DNA of 64,000 bases. Source: Eutypella sp. D-1 (taxonomy: Eukaryota; Ascomycota; Sordariomycetes; Xylariales; Diatrypaceae). Positions 46,808 through 59,252 of this stretch are shown one piece after another. The position numbers and the translations under genes were made by a program. The stretch is taken from NCBI GenBank assembly GCA_023313575.1, contig JAJTTP010000002.1:186001-250000 (forward strand), written 5' to 3'. The notes beneath the pieces were generated by a model. It had not been told where the DNA came from. It made no database searches and saw only the letters and a list, made by a program, of their open reading frames with translations. Within the stretch, counting starts at the first letter, position 1, and each line of letters starts with the position of its first letter.

Positions 46808-49800
46808 TGTTATAAGTTTTTATTTAATAATATTATTAGCTTTAAGTAATATTTAATATTATGTTTTTTAAAGTTAAAATTTTTAATAAGTTATTTAATA
46901 ATTACTTAAACGAATCGAATAAATCGAGCGAACGGTAATTACATTTACGAATTAAAAGGTTATATTTATTAAATTTAAGCTTAAAAAATTTAGACTTTAT
47001 AATAACATTACCCCCGTACGACCTTTTTTTATTACAGCTATAATTTATTTATATTAATAACGTTATATATATATTATAAAAGCTAATAAAATTTTTAATA
47101 TTATATTATGTTTTACCGGAAAAATAACTTAATGGTTTAAACCTATTTTAAATGCTTTCGTAAAAATAAAGGAGAAAAAAAGATCCACGGAAATTAAACG
47201 TTTTTTTAAAAAATATAAAAATTTTAAAAAAAAATAAAAGCTAATTATGGAAATCCGGATAAAGCTTAAGCCGTTACGTAATAATTTTTAACCTTTAAAT
47301 AAAAAAAAACAGTTTATACGTACGTTATATAATTTAAGTAACTTATTATTAAAACAGATTAAATCGACGATAAATCTTTTATTAATATTTTTTATCGAGG
47401 ATTTAAAAACTTGGTTAAAAATAAAATTATCACGTAAAATAAATTAAATGCTTTCGATAAATTTGCTCCTTTAATAATTAAAATCGATAATAAATAATTT
47501 AAACGACGTTAAAAAAAAAGGATATTATATATTTAAAAGATTTAAAAGATATTAAAATAATAAAAATTAAAACTAAAAGCTTACCGATATATTTTACGGA
47601 ATAACATTAGAACCTATATCACTTAATATAATACGAAAAAATAAACGATAAATTAAATGCTATAATTATAATAAGATAAAATATTTTAAAAAAAAATATT
47701 AAAGATTTAAACGAAATAAAAATTAAAAACCTATACCCGAAAAAGAGTAACCTTTTACCGGTGGAAAAACGTTCGGAATAATCTGTTACGCATATTCGGA
47801 TAATAACATTTATTAATAAAGATTACGAAAAGTTAAACGATTAACTTAAGCCGTAATAAAACGATAACGTTAATAATAATAAAACGAATACTTCGATAAC
47901 GATAAAAGAAAAACCTTTATAAAAGTTTATTTCGTAAAAAAAAAAAATTAAAACGATTAATTAACTGGTTTAAAAACCGATAAAATTATAAATTAAAAAA
48001 AATATATAATATTTACGTTAAACGATTTTAATAACGTTTTAAAAAATAACGATTTAAAATTTACTTATAATAACTTTATAATTAAAACAAATTTATTAAT
48101 TAAAAAATCTAAACTCGGACGCCGTATTTTTTAAAATACCCCGTTAATTACCGAAAATATAAATATTATTAATATAAGGAACGAAAAATCGGTATTATTA
48201 ACCGAATTAAATAAATAGTAAAAAAAAAATTCGATTTTTTATAAAAAAAGAAAATAAAACCGATTAACGATAATATAAAGAAATTACACGTTATATTAAT
48301 TACGTACCGTATAGTTAAAAGTGGTTAAAAAAATATCTTACCCCGGAGGATATTAAATATGTTATTATAACGAATATATATATTAAACGTTAAAAAATAT
48401 AAAAATCCGAAACAAAATCGAATAATAAAAATATAAAATCCGATATTAAAAAAATAAGTTATTAAACGTTAATTTATACGCTTATAAAAACTTATTAAAA
48501 AGGATAACCCTTAATAAAATTAGCTTTAAACATTTTTACGAAAATTTAATAATAAAGGAATAACCGTATATATAAAAAAGATTTAACGAAAAAAAACTTT
48601 ATAATAACTTATATAATACCGTATAAATTTACGGTAAGGATTTAAAAAAATAAAGCCGTTTATATTAAGGTTATAAAACGGTATTATAAGGTTTAAAAAC
48701 GTAATACGATATTTATAAGCCATTTTAAAAGCTTAAAAACGATATAAATATATTATAATACGAATAAAAGTTAAAAATAATTAGTATACCGTTATAATAA
48801 ATAACGGAGCCGATAATAATTATATAACCTTAAAATTATGTAATAAATTATAATTATTATAAAAAAAATAATACTTTTATAATATAATAAAAGCCGAAAG
48901 TTATGCTTTTAAATACGACGAAAAAAAAGTATTACAGGAAACCGATTAATTTAACGTATATATCGAAAAATAAAAATAAAACGTTATTTTCGATATTATG
49001 TTTTTAAAAAAAATACGACATAATCTTTAAATAATTATAATTGCATTAATATAATTTATCGATTAATTAAAAAATTAATTAAATAATATTTCCTTATTTT
49101 TTAAAAACCGATAATAATTTAAAGAAAAGATTTTAATATTTAATAAATAGTAAATACGGATATAAGGATATAATAAAAACTTTATTAAAAAGAATATAAC
49201 GAATTAAAAAAAAAGGATATAAAAAAAGGATTAAACGAATTGTTATATTTATCCGATAACGATTCCGTTTTTTTAATAATATTTTGGAAAAAGAAAATAC
49301 GACGATATTATAAATACGTAACGTACCATTATAATATTATTAATACAATAAGGTGTTTTACGAAAAATTTAAAAAAGGATTATTAAACCGTAATAAATAA
49401 GATTATAAGATTATTTTTATAAAAGGAAAAACGTTACGATTTTATAAAATTTATAACCTTAACGAAATCGAATTTAAAAAATTACGAAAGTATTTTGAAA
49501 ATAAGTTAATAAAAAAATATATTCGACGATTAAAATTATTAATAAAATATTTTATTATATTTATATTTAAAAAAACGGCAAATTATAATTAATAATCGAT
49601 TATCGATAATTAAATAAAATTACCGTTAAAAACCGAATACCGTTATTATTTATTATTAAAATAAAGGACCGTTTATACGGAATTAAATAATTTATTACTT
49701 TAAACCTTAAGGATCGATATTATTATATTAAAATTAAACCCGGAAACAAATAAAAAACAATTTTTAAAACAAAATACGGTTTATTTAAATATTTAATTAT

Positions 49801-51145
49801 GTTTTTCGGATTAATTAACGTATTAACATTATTTTAACGTATAATTAATTACGTATTACGAAAATATTTTAATATTTTCGTTATTTAGTATTTTAATAAT
49901 ATCCATATTTATTCGGATTTAAAAAAATAATATAAAAAACACGTATATAAGGTATTATAAATATTATAAAACGTTAATTTATTAATAGAACCCGAAAAGA
50001 ATGTATTTTATATATAAAAAATGGAATTCCTCGGATATATTATTATTTCCGAACATATTAAAATAAACCTTAAGAAAATCGTAATTATTAAAGATTAAAA
50101 AATGCTTATTAATATAAAGGAAATATAGGTTTTTTTCGGTTTAATAAATTATTATCGGAAGTTTATATAACGATTCGGATATATTATAATACCTTTTACG
50201 GAATTAATAAAAAAGGATAAACGGTTTATATAAATTAATAAAATAAATAAATTTTTTAAAAAACTAAAGGATATTATTATTAACGAATTAATATTTATTA
50301 TGTACGATTTTAAAAAACCCGTTAAATTAAAGATTAACGTTTCGGATTACGTTTTCGGAGCATAAATTAAATAATAAAATAAAAAAAAATTATACCTTAT
50401 TATATTTTATTTTTATAAATTTATTAAAACCGAATTTAATTATCCGATTTACGATAAAAAATTTCTTATTATCGTTAACGTATTTAAAAAATTTAAATAT
50501 TACTTTATAAAAAATATGCATTAAATTAAGGTTTATACCGATTATAAGAATATTATATATTTCTTTACCATTTAAACCTTTAGCGGAAAACAGTTACGAT
50601 ACGCCGAATATTTTACGGAATTCGATTATATTATTATTTATAAAAAAGGATTAAAAAACGGATAAGCAAATGCTATTAATAAATAACCTGTTATGGAAAA
50701 AAAGTACATATTAATTAAATACGCAGTATTTCGATAGATATTAAAAGGATATTTAAAATAATAATAAATTATTATTATTAAAATTATTCGAGATAATTTA
50801 TATAAATAAATCGAATAACATAATAACGATTTATTAAAAGAAAAATAAATAAAAAAATTATAAATATTATTAAAACTGCAGGAATAATTAATATAAGAGA
50901 TTTATAAATATTTTTTATACGGATATTTAAAAGATTATAAAATTTTTAAACGATTATAACGGATTTACGTATTCGATAAAATAAAATTAGTAATATAATA
51001 AATACGATAACGATATAACGTATACGGAAAAATTAAAATAAAACGATATAAACCTTACGGAAAACTATAACTATTACCAGTTAATAAACGATTATAGGAA
51101 TTTATTATATTCGATTTTATTATTAAATTATTAATATTAAAAGAT

Positions 51146-51577
51146 TGTTATGACCGGTCGGGCCATTGGGCCTAATGGGGCTAACACAATAAGAAAAGAT
51201 CCCTAACTTAAGTTTTAAAAAAAGAGATAGCCATATTAAAGTAAGCCATATACGTTACATAACCAGGAAGGATCGGTTAAATCGGTAATGATCTTAACGA
51301 TATTAGATCGCTATATTCGGATACGATCTTAACGATCTAATAATAGCCATATATTCCAATATTAGGAATAAAAAATATAAATAATATATAACTACGTTTA
51401 TTACCTTTTTTTTAAATAATTTTTAAGCTTATTAGCTTATAATATAATTTAATTATTTAAAGCACCCTTTTTTTTATTATTATTAAACGTAATTACTTAT
51501 TACTTAAAAACCCCAGCATTCCTGCTAACATAAACCCCTCGACTGGACTAATAGTTAGGAACAGACCAGCCGTTACA
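51146..51577 (+). mobile_element. Solo gypsy-family LTR 3, nested in element B
   Basis: 432 bases from TGTTATGACCGG to CAGCCGTTACA with target duplication AAGAT (51141-51145, 51578-51582). It is the least mutated copy of this LTR in the window (it still contains GGGCCATTGGGCC and CCTCGACTGGACTAATAG), so it probably represents a late insertion that collapsed to a solo LTR. Confidence 0.92.
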
Positions 51578-52189
51578 AAGATCCGGTAATACGTAACGGT
51601 TATAATAATATTTTCGTAATTATTAACCGATTTATAAATTTTTTTTATTTTATCTTATATAACGAAAATACCGACGTAAAATAAATAATATACATTTTTT
51701 TATAACATATTATAATAATATACGGCTTTATATTCGAAATTATCTCCGATAAAAGAACGATATTTATATTAAAATTTTAATAAAACTTTATAATAAAATT
51801 AAAACTAAACCTTAAATTTATAACAGTTTTTAAACTTTAAATAAACGGATAAATAAAATAAATTAACTAAATATTAAAAACTTATTTTCGATAATATATT
51901 AATTATAAATAAAATAACTGGGTAAAATGGTTATTTATTACATAATTAGCTTATAATATAATTTACTACGAAAATATACGGATAATATTTATTAACGTTA
52001 ATTTCGGATTTACCCCGGATATTTACCGAAATACTTATAAAAAAGGATTAAATAATATTAAAGCTATATTAATATTAAAATAATTTAAATAATTATATAA
52101 AAAAATAAAAGAAAAACTCGAATTTATATAATAATAAATAAACAGATATTATAATTACAAAAGGTTAAAAGGATTAACTTTTTCGGAAA

Positions 52190-52540
52190 AAGATATAATT
52201 TATTTAGTTATAAAAAATATTACGATAAAACGATTTAGTGAAAAACTTAATTATAAATATATCGGACCGTATTTAATTATTAAAAAAATATCAGAAAATA
52301 ATTACGAACTGAACCTATTATTAAAAGTTAGGATTTATTTAATCTTTTACGTTTCTTTATTTAAAAACGTAACAGATATAAACGTTATAAAAACAGGACG
52401 AAACGATATTAAAATAGAAATAAATAAATACGAAATAAAGAAAATTTTAAATATGCGAATAAAAAATGAACGAATAAAATATAAAATTAAATAAAAAGGA
52501 TATAATAACTCCGAAAATATATAAAAACTTATTAATTATT
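52190..52540 (+). pseudogene. Integrase C-terminus and chromodomain remnant of element B
   Basis: Reads EKLNYKYIGPYLIIKKI and NKYEIKKILNMRIKN, then a stop where a chromodomain Trp is expected, then KGYNNSEN. This duplicates the remnant in element A and places the family among chromoviruses. Confidence 0.8.
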
Positions 52541-53260
52541 TAATAAACGTTTAACGTTTTTTAAAAAAATTTTATTAACGCCGACGGAAACGTTAATAAA
52601 AATAACATTTTAATTAAAATTACGCAATATATTTATCCCAGATTAATTAAGATCTGGAAAAATTTTAAAATTTACCGATGTTTTAATAAACCTTATAAAA
52701 CGCGTATTTTCCGCCCGACGCTTTTCCGCTTTTAACTTTTTTAATTCTTTTAAGTTATTGATATTATAAAAAACCGTTTTTATTATTCTTTTATATTATA
52801 TGCGTTTTTAATAATAAAAATAACGGAGTTTTATATTAACCGTATTAGCTTTTTTTTCCGTAACTTTAAGTTTTAATTCCAGTTTTTAATATTAAAATAT
52901 AATTTTTTATAATTATTTCGGATTAAGCCTAAATACGTTACATTAATTCCGGTTATAATAAATATATAATAAATAATAAAAAAAGTCCGAGTTAAAAACT
53001 TTATATTCGAGTTAACAGCGTTTATAATAAAAATAAGAAATTATATTAATCGGATTAAACGATAAAACCGCCGTAAAAAAAGAATTACGTTAAAAAATTT
53101 TACGTTAAGATAAAGGTTTTACGCGTTAAAAAACCGATTTATTAATACGACCGGATATAATAAAAAATAAAACGAAATAAAAAAGGAAAAAAGAATATTT
53201 ATAATAATAAAAACGGGAAAATTAATTTTAAAGATAAAAACCTTAAAAAAGGAGAGATTA

Positions 53261-53697
53261 TGTTATAACCTGGTTAGGTTATAAAAGGTTAAATAAGGTT
53301 AATAACGAATCACGATTTTATTCGAAAAAATAAAGTTTTTAAAAAAACTTAGCCATAAAAGGTTAATTACGTTCGAGTTACGTAATAAAAAGGATAATTA
53401 AAATAATTAATTATTTTAATAATTTAAGATAATTAAAATAGCTAATTATTTTAACGATTTAATAATAACTATATATTCTAATATTAAGAATAAAAGATAT
53501 AAATAATATATAATTACGTTTATTACCTTTTTTTTAAATAGTTTTTAAGTTTATTAATTTATAATATAATTTAATTACTTAAAGCACTTTTTTTTTATTA
53601 TTACCAAACGTGATTACTTATTACTTAAAACCCTAACATTCCTGTTAATATAAACCCCTCGACTGGACTAATAATTAGGAATAAACTAGCCGTTATA
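53261..53697 (+). repeat. 3' LTR of gypsy element B
   Basis: 437 bases from TGTTATAACC to GCCGTTATA, followed by the ATATT target copy. Differences from the 5' LTR are mainly transitions. Confidence 0.88.
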
Positions 53698-56344
53698 ATA
53701 TTTTAATTAATAACTAAAAATAGATAAAAATCGTACGGGGGAAGTTAATATCCGTTTCGAAAATAAACCTTATATTAAATTATTCGGTATAATCTTTATT
53801 AATACCTTTTTCGGATAAATTAATTTTTACGTAATAAAAATAAATACTTTATTTTTAATATTAATTAAAAATATAAATCGATTTGGTATATATTTTAATA
53901 ATGTTATAAATTAATTAATCGGTAAAAACGGTATAACGGTTAACGTTATTCGGAAATAAGGATATTTATAATTTAAATTTAACGATATTATTTATTTTAC
54001 GGAGGTAAAATTATATAAAATCCATATACGTTTCGGATATTTATTTATTAACAAATTATATAACCTTTTAAATAAAATAAAATACGATATCGAAATCGAT
54101 ATTTTTAAGGAAATTAATAAATTTTACCACTATTATTAAATTAAAAATAAAATATTTTAAAGGTTTAAATTTAACTTAAAGGATTTAAAAGTAAACTTTA
54201 ATTTTAAGGTAATTATTAATATAATATATTTAAATAAAAAACTTATCCTTTATATTATCGACGTAGTTATAAAATTTTAAATAATACGTTTTATAAGGAA
54301 TATATTAATTAAAGAAATATAAAATGTATTTAAAAAATATTAAATCGATACGTATTTAAAACCCCCGGATATTATTATTTATAACGTAAAAACGAATTTC
54401 GATAATATTAAATTCCGTAATAAAGCACGTTTTATTAAAATTACCTGTTATTAAGTACCGGTAAAGGTATATTAATCCATTAATAAGGTAAAAAAATATT
54501 ATAACCTTATTTATAAAGCTTATAAAATTATTACGGAAAAACTTAAAAATATTAAACTAAGATTATTACGTTTATAAATAATAATAAAAACGGTTAATAA
54601 TATAATTAACTTTAACGGCCTTGTTTTTACTTTATTAATTTTTAAGGCTTATTTTCGAATTAATATAAATTTATTTTTTACCTTTATATAAATTTAAAAA
54701 ACTTAAGCAATATAAAAAGCTATAACGGAGGTTAAAAAGATTAAGGCATAAAAATCGGTTTAAAATACGCTAAATATTAAAAATGGCCTGAATATATAAA
54801 AAACACTTTTAAGATTATTTTTTTTAAGCAGTAAAATATTTATATATATAAAAAAAAGAAGATGGAAAAACTTATTTAAAATTATTATAATAATTAATAA
54901 AAACGTAACGGTAAACTTAAAAATAATAAAAAATATAATAACTTTCCGGAGTTTATACGTTAAATTTTATACCTAATTAAAAAAAGTTTTTACTTAAAAA
55001 AAGTTAATAATTATTCCCGGCGAAAAAGTTAAAATAATATAAATAAATTTTTAATACGTTAATATTAAAAAAAAACGATAAGGTATTAGCTTTTAAATTA
55101 AAAGTAAATAAGAAAATTATAACGTTTAAAAAATTATTCGAAATTTCCGACCTTAAAGAATTAAACGTTTTATTCGAGGAAAGCATTTTACGACTTAAAA
55201 TATATAACGTTATTATATACCGAAATATAATAGTTTTTAAATTAAAAATGGTTTACGAAATAAAAGGTAAAAATATTTTATTATTATATAAAAAGTTATA
55301 ACTAATTATTTAAAATTATAAAAACCCCGATAAAACTTTTATTATAATTTACGTATTTATTATTTAATAAGTTAGTTAACGCTTTATTTTAACGATAACC
55401 CTTATTTTACGCCTTAAAAAAATAAAGATTATAATATAAAATATTATTATAGTTTATATTTAATTTAAAATATTAATATAACGGATTATTTTTATACGAT
55501 TATTTGCCGAATTAAAAAATAAATACCCCGAAAAAACGTTATTACGTATTATTAAATTATTGTACGGATTTATAAAATTAGGCATTTATTAGTTTAAAAA
55601 TTATATATAAAGCTATTAACTTTTAACCTTTGCTTATTAATATCGGATTTAAAACTATTCGGGTTCACGGGATTTTAAATAAATAATATATTTAATATCG
55701 GTATTACGGATTTTTTAATTTTAAAAAATAAAGCATTTATTAAAGTAAAAATTAAAGCACGTTTATAAAAGATATTAAAAAACGGATCGACCGAAAACTT
55801 TAACGGTTTATAAATTATTATATGCGAATATAAAGTAATTGCTATATAAAAAAAATAAACCGAAAAGTTAAAATTTTTAAATATAAAAGCATTTTTTTTA
55901 AGATTAATAAAAAAATACGTTAAATAATAAACGCGCGGAATTTATATCGTTTTTATTTATTAATTAAAAGCTGTTTTTAATTATTTTACGGTAGCATAAT
56001 ATATTAAGCCCGGCTTTAAAAAAATTAAAATATTAAACGTTAAAATTAAATAGCAAATAAATAATAAAAACCGTAAATTTAATTATATTATAATAATTTT
56101 ATAAAAATAAAAAGATTAACGATATTTAATAAATTTATAATATTTATAATCTTATCGATATTATAATAAAGGCCACCCTTAATAAGGTTATAAAAATATT
56201 TATCGAAAATAACCAAATTATTTTAAAATTAAAAAGTTAAATAAAACGGGAGTAATAACATTAACGTTTATTATTTAATTATTTATTTTTATTTTTTTAA
56301 TAACATTTTATAATCAGTTAATTACGAAAAAAAAATAAAGTAAA
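53698..56344 (+). pseudogene. Decayed copia pol: integrase and reverse transcriptase
   Basis: The largest surviving part of the copia interior. The plus strand, read through stops, gives an integrase-like region (IDTYLKPPDIIIYN and TNFDNIKFRNKARFIKIT near 54340-54450, then NFNGLVFTLLIFKAYFRIN near 54610-54670). Reverse-transcriptase text follows (LLRIIKLLYGFIKLGIY near 55540-55590), with likely RNase H text up to about 56300. Integrase before reverse transcriptase defines copia. Most Trp and Gln codons have turned into stops. Confidence 0.75.
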
Positions 56345-56543
56345 TATTAATTATTAATAATTATTAGTATGGACCCATATACCAGTAAGAAGTACTTATG
56401 TACCTATCTCCCGTTTATATAAGGATACGGGCTTCGCCCGTATCCCTCTTAGATAAAAAGATAGACCTTAGACCAGAATATAACACCAGTCTCACCACCT
56501 TTTATATTGTTATCTCTTTCCTTTACGTACGTACCTACTAACA
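56345..56543 (+). repeat. Right (3') LTR of the copia element
   Basis: 199 bases, gap-free partner of 35566-35764. Its inner (left) 30 bases are RIP-mutated (TATTAATTATTAATAATTATT) while its outer end (CTCACCACC...CTACTAACA) is intact, the mirror image of the left LTR. Confidence 0.95.
56423..56445. repeat. LTR hairpin (right copy)
   Basis: Same 10-bp-arm, 3-base-loop inverted repeat as in the left LTR, unchanged. Confidence 0.85.
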
Positions 56544-56548
56544 GGTGC
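56544..56548. repeat. Target-site duplication, right copy (copia)
   Basis: GGTGC, identical to 35561-35565, joined to the lipase 5' coding piece. Confidence 0.95.
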
Positions 56549-56671
56549 CTTGTACCACGGGTCTTCACTTGGAGGTAATGGTTGGGATGTTGCACTAGCG
56601 TGCTGTAAAGTGGAAGAACCCGAGTGTTGCGGGACGGCGCATAGGCCAAATAGCCAGTTCAGAGGACGCAT
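56549..56671 (-). pseudogene. Secretory lipase, N-terminal 41 codons (split by transposon)
   Basis: Begins MRPLNWLFGLCAV (signal peptide) at 56671 and runs through LPPSEDPWYK to 56549, where the GGTGC duplicate and the copia LTR interrupt it. The next codon of the intact gene is GCA at 35565. SEDPWYK joining APAGFE is the usual start of mature fungal LIP lipases. Transcription from the old promoter would now enter the retrotransposon and meet a stop soon after (KAPVSRYVRKGKR). Confidence 0.92.
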
Positions 56672-57583
56672 GCTGCCGTTTTTTGAATTGCTAGGAAGGG
56701 GCGAGAGGTTATTGAGGTGGGTATTCTGGTTTTGAGGAACATCGGCCGAAGTGGCCGGTTCATGTTGTTGCGCTGCCAACCTTCTTGAGCTTCTGCGGTA
56801 TATGTTATACAGTGTGGAAGAACTTACAGAGCATGTCGTGAACAACGTCTCCGATTGGGAGACTTACGTCTGTAGATAGGTCGAAAGAAAATAATATTAA
56901 ATGGTCTACCGTGGGTTTTGATTTTATTTCGTTTATGTCAAGAAGAAATTGCTTCGCCATAAGCAAGGGATACACATATCTGTTATATAAACAACTACTT
57001 AGGGAGCTACAGAGCCTGGAAAGTAGTATCTGGTTATTCAAACAATCTAATCAATCATATGCACTTCAGGTATGTCAGTTGGTTCTTAAAATTCGAAATG
57101 CATAGCTTGTATGCAGTTGGTTCACTACATGCGCGCACTGACATGCCGCCACCGTGGTAACGTGGTTGGCCATGGCCATGACCTCGATGAGACTTAATTA
57201 TCTGCCTGGGAGGGGAGGCTTGCCACTCCGGGTAAGCAATGCCTTGCCTCTACGATACCACTCTGATCTAGAATCACATTAGTCCTTGTGAGACCATGAT
57301 ACGGGCAGGTGTCGGTGACTTTACTCCACATGAGTTCAACTAAGGTTTCTACGATTTTGGGCGTAGATAGGCCTCCTAGGCAGCTTTATAGCAGATTTGG
57401 CTACACGTGGGTGGTGGAAGTTGTTTTGGCAGAAGAGGATTTATACGCATCTATGTAAATAGCGAGGACGGTACTCCAATACCTAGCAGTATAAAGAAAC
57501 CAAACCCCGCCCATCCAGACTCTTTATCGATCATAACTCAAACGGAGACAGAATGCGTGGGATTGGAGAGATGGCAAGTGAGG
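56672..57583. other. Intergenic spacer
   Basis: About 900 bases between the lipase start and the subtilisin stop codon, both on minus. It must hold the former lipase promoter. Small open frames here are unsupported. Composition returns to normal at once beyond the LTR. Confidence 0.5.
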
Positions 57584-59252
57584 TCAGCCCGATGGGTTTC
57601 CATTGAAAATGAGTCGATTGGCCGTGCCGGCGGGGATGGAAGTCAAGACATCCCTCGTCGCGAGCTCCTTGATGCGCTCGCACAGCGCGACGCCGTCCCG
57701 CGGGCCCTCTAAGGCAAGCAGGTAGGCGCCCAAGCCCGACACATACGCGGCCGCCATTGAAGTGCCGCTCAAGACTTTCTAGCCATTGCATATTATCATT
57801 AGCCGGACACAGTCATATCATCATCTTCTCTCAACAAGAAGCAGAGCGGAGTCTAAATCATATAACTTACCGTCGCCGTCGGGCCCGTGTTCCAGGTACT
57901 CAAGACATTGCTCCCAGGTGCGTAGACATCGACAAGCGGTCCGGAGTTCGAATAAGTGGTACCACGATCGAGCTCATCACTAGCGGCAACGGTGCAGACG
58001 GTGGGCTCGGAGGCGGGGGAGTAGTGGGAGGCGTCGTCGCCGCCACCGCCGGAAGCGACGGCAACGAAGACGCCGGAACTCACTAGCGCGGCCGCTGCCC
58101 CGTTCAGCGCCGCCGAGTACGAGCCTCCTAGCGAGATGTTGGCCACGGCGCCACCGGCGCACCCGGCCCGCGTCCGCGCGTCCGTCGCTACGAAGTTCAG
58201 ACCCTGGATTACGCCTGATGTGCTTCCGCTGCCCGAGCTGGTCAGGACCTGGGGTTGATTTCAACGCAGGGGTTAGCGTTTCACATGAAATATGAAGAAT
58301 CATCGAGCAGACAGACAAAAGCCCTAGAGTTAATCCGAGCTAAAAGAATAAGGGCAAGAGGGAAACCCACCTTAACCCCAAATAAACTCGTCCTCTTCGC
58401 AACGCCATAAGCAGCAGAGCCCGCAATGCCCGCGACATGAGTACCGTGACCATTACCATCAGCAGGGCCCTCGCCCGTGACGTCGAAGAGATTGGAGGCG
58501 CGGCCGCCGAACTCGACGTGTTGCGCGTAGATCCCCGTGTCCACGACGTAGGTGCATGTGTTCGCGCCTGCGCCCGCGTCATCGTACGTGTAGGTTGTCT
58601 CGCTGCCGCCGGGGTTGCGGGCCCGGTGGGAGAGGCGGTCTAGGCCCCAGGGTACGTCTGTCTGTTGTGGAGAGAGGGGGGGTGTGGTTAGTTGGTCGTT
58701 GGGTAATTTGGTTTCTTTTGGGTAGGTTTTATGCTGCGGGAGGGGGAAGGGATGTTCTCACCTCCGTGACGAAAGCATACGCCTCCACCACGGCATCTTG
58801 CTCAATATACTCGACCTAGATAGCGACGGCAACTAAGTCAATACGGGCGAACGGAAGAAAATCCACATAGGAAAGTAACCAAAAAGAAAAGGGAAACTAA
58901 AGAATAAGAGAAAAGAACTCACCGCAGGATGATGCCTCAAATCCTCCAACGACTCTAGACTCAGTTCCCCAACGAAACCCCGGAATCCCGTCATGTTGTA
59001 CACGGACTCAGGCTTCGCGGAGGCGAGCAGCGAGACGACGGCGGCGTGCCCGACCCCCGATGACGAGGCGGAGTCATCCTCGAGCTTCACGATATATCGT
59101 TCGGGTATCAGGCTCACGTTGGCGCCGCGCGGCCGGACCACGGGCGCCGGGGTATTGCGTCTGCGCGGCGGAGATGTACCGCCGGCGGCGCCGGCGGCGG
59201 CTGAGGACGCTAGGAGCGTTAGGATGAGGAGGGGGATTGGTTCGATGTGCAT
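57584..59252 (-). CDS. Secreted subtilisin-like serine protease, proteinase K type
   Basis: Five exons, all junctions in phase 0: 59252-58923, 58815-58762, 58661-58371, 58248-57871 and 57778-57584 (415 residues). Residues 1-20 are a signal peptide (PLLILTLLASSAAAGAA). An inhibitor I9 propeptide follows (IPERYIVKLEDD ... FVGEL), extending to about residue 125. The S8 catalytic domain carries Asp 169 (VVDTGI), His 200 (GNGHGTHVAG) and Ser 358 (SGTSMA), in the spacing of proteinase K. VANISLGG and YSPASEPTVCTV also match. The oxyanion-hole segment reads VAVASGGGGDD (287-297): the usual Asn after the Gly is Gly 293. That should weaken catalysis unless another residue substitutes. Expected role: extracellular protein digestion. 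Confidence 0.92.

Larger units (their letters stand above)
46373..53697 (+). mobile_element. Chromodomain-type Ty3/gypsy element B (RIP-mutated)
   Basis: 7.3 kb with LTRs at 46373-46807 and 53261-53697 and target duplication ATATT (46368-46372, 53698-53702). The interior after the 5' LTR aligns with that of element A in inverse orientation, so both are copies of one family. The order gag (about 46900-47800), reverse transcriptase/RNase H (about 49400-50600) and integrase plus chromodomain (to about 52530) fits Ty3/gypsy. A solo LTR of the same family interrupts the integrase region at 51146-51577. Stops occur throughout. Confidence 0.88.
35566..56543 (+). mobile_element. Ty1/copia LTR retrotransposon, swollen to 21 kb by nested insertions and mutated by RIP
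   Basis: Bounded by 199-bp direct LTRs (TG...CA ends in the undecayed halves) and a GGTGC target duplication. After removing the nested elements (36727-37576, 38721-45607, 46373-53697 and their duplicated target bases), about 5.9 kb of original element remains. A purine-rich tract just before the right LTR (about 56325-56344) indicates plus orientation. Decayed pol is readable at the right end: an integrase-like stretch (about 53960-54700) followed by reverse transcriptase (about 55400-55950), the integrase-first order of copia elements. Stops in every frame and loss of CpA/TpG show it cannot make protein. It sits in the lipase gene, antisense to it. Confidence 0.92.

Noticed and set aside
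35566..56543. Mitochondrial or centromeric origin of the AT-rich block
   Set aside because: LTR pairs, target duplications, pol remnants and CpA-specific loss explain the block fully; no mitochondrial genes or tRNAs are seen. A centromere role cannot be excluded but is not needed.
57407..58086. Plus-strand frames overlapping the subtilisin gene
   Set aside because: Antisense shadows of exons whose catalytic motifs are clear on the minus strand.
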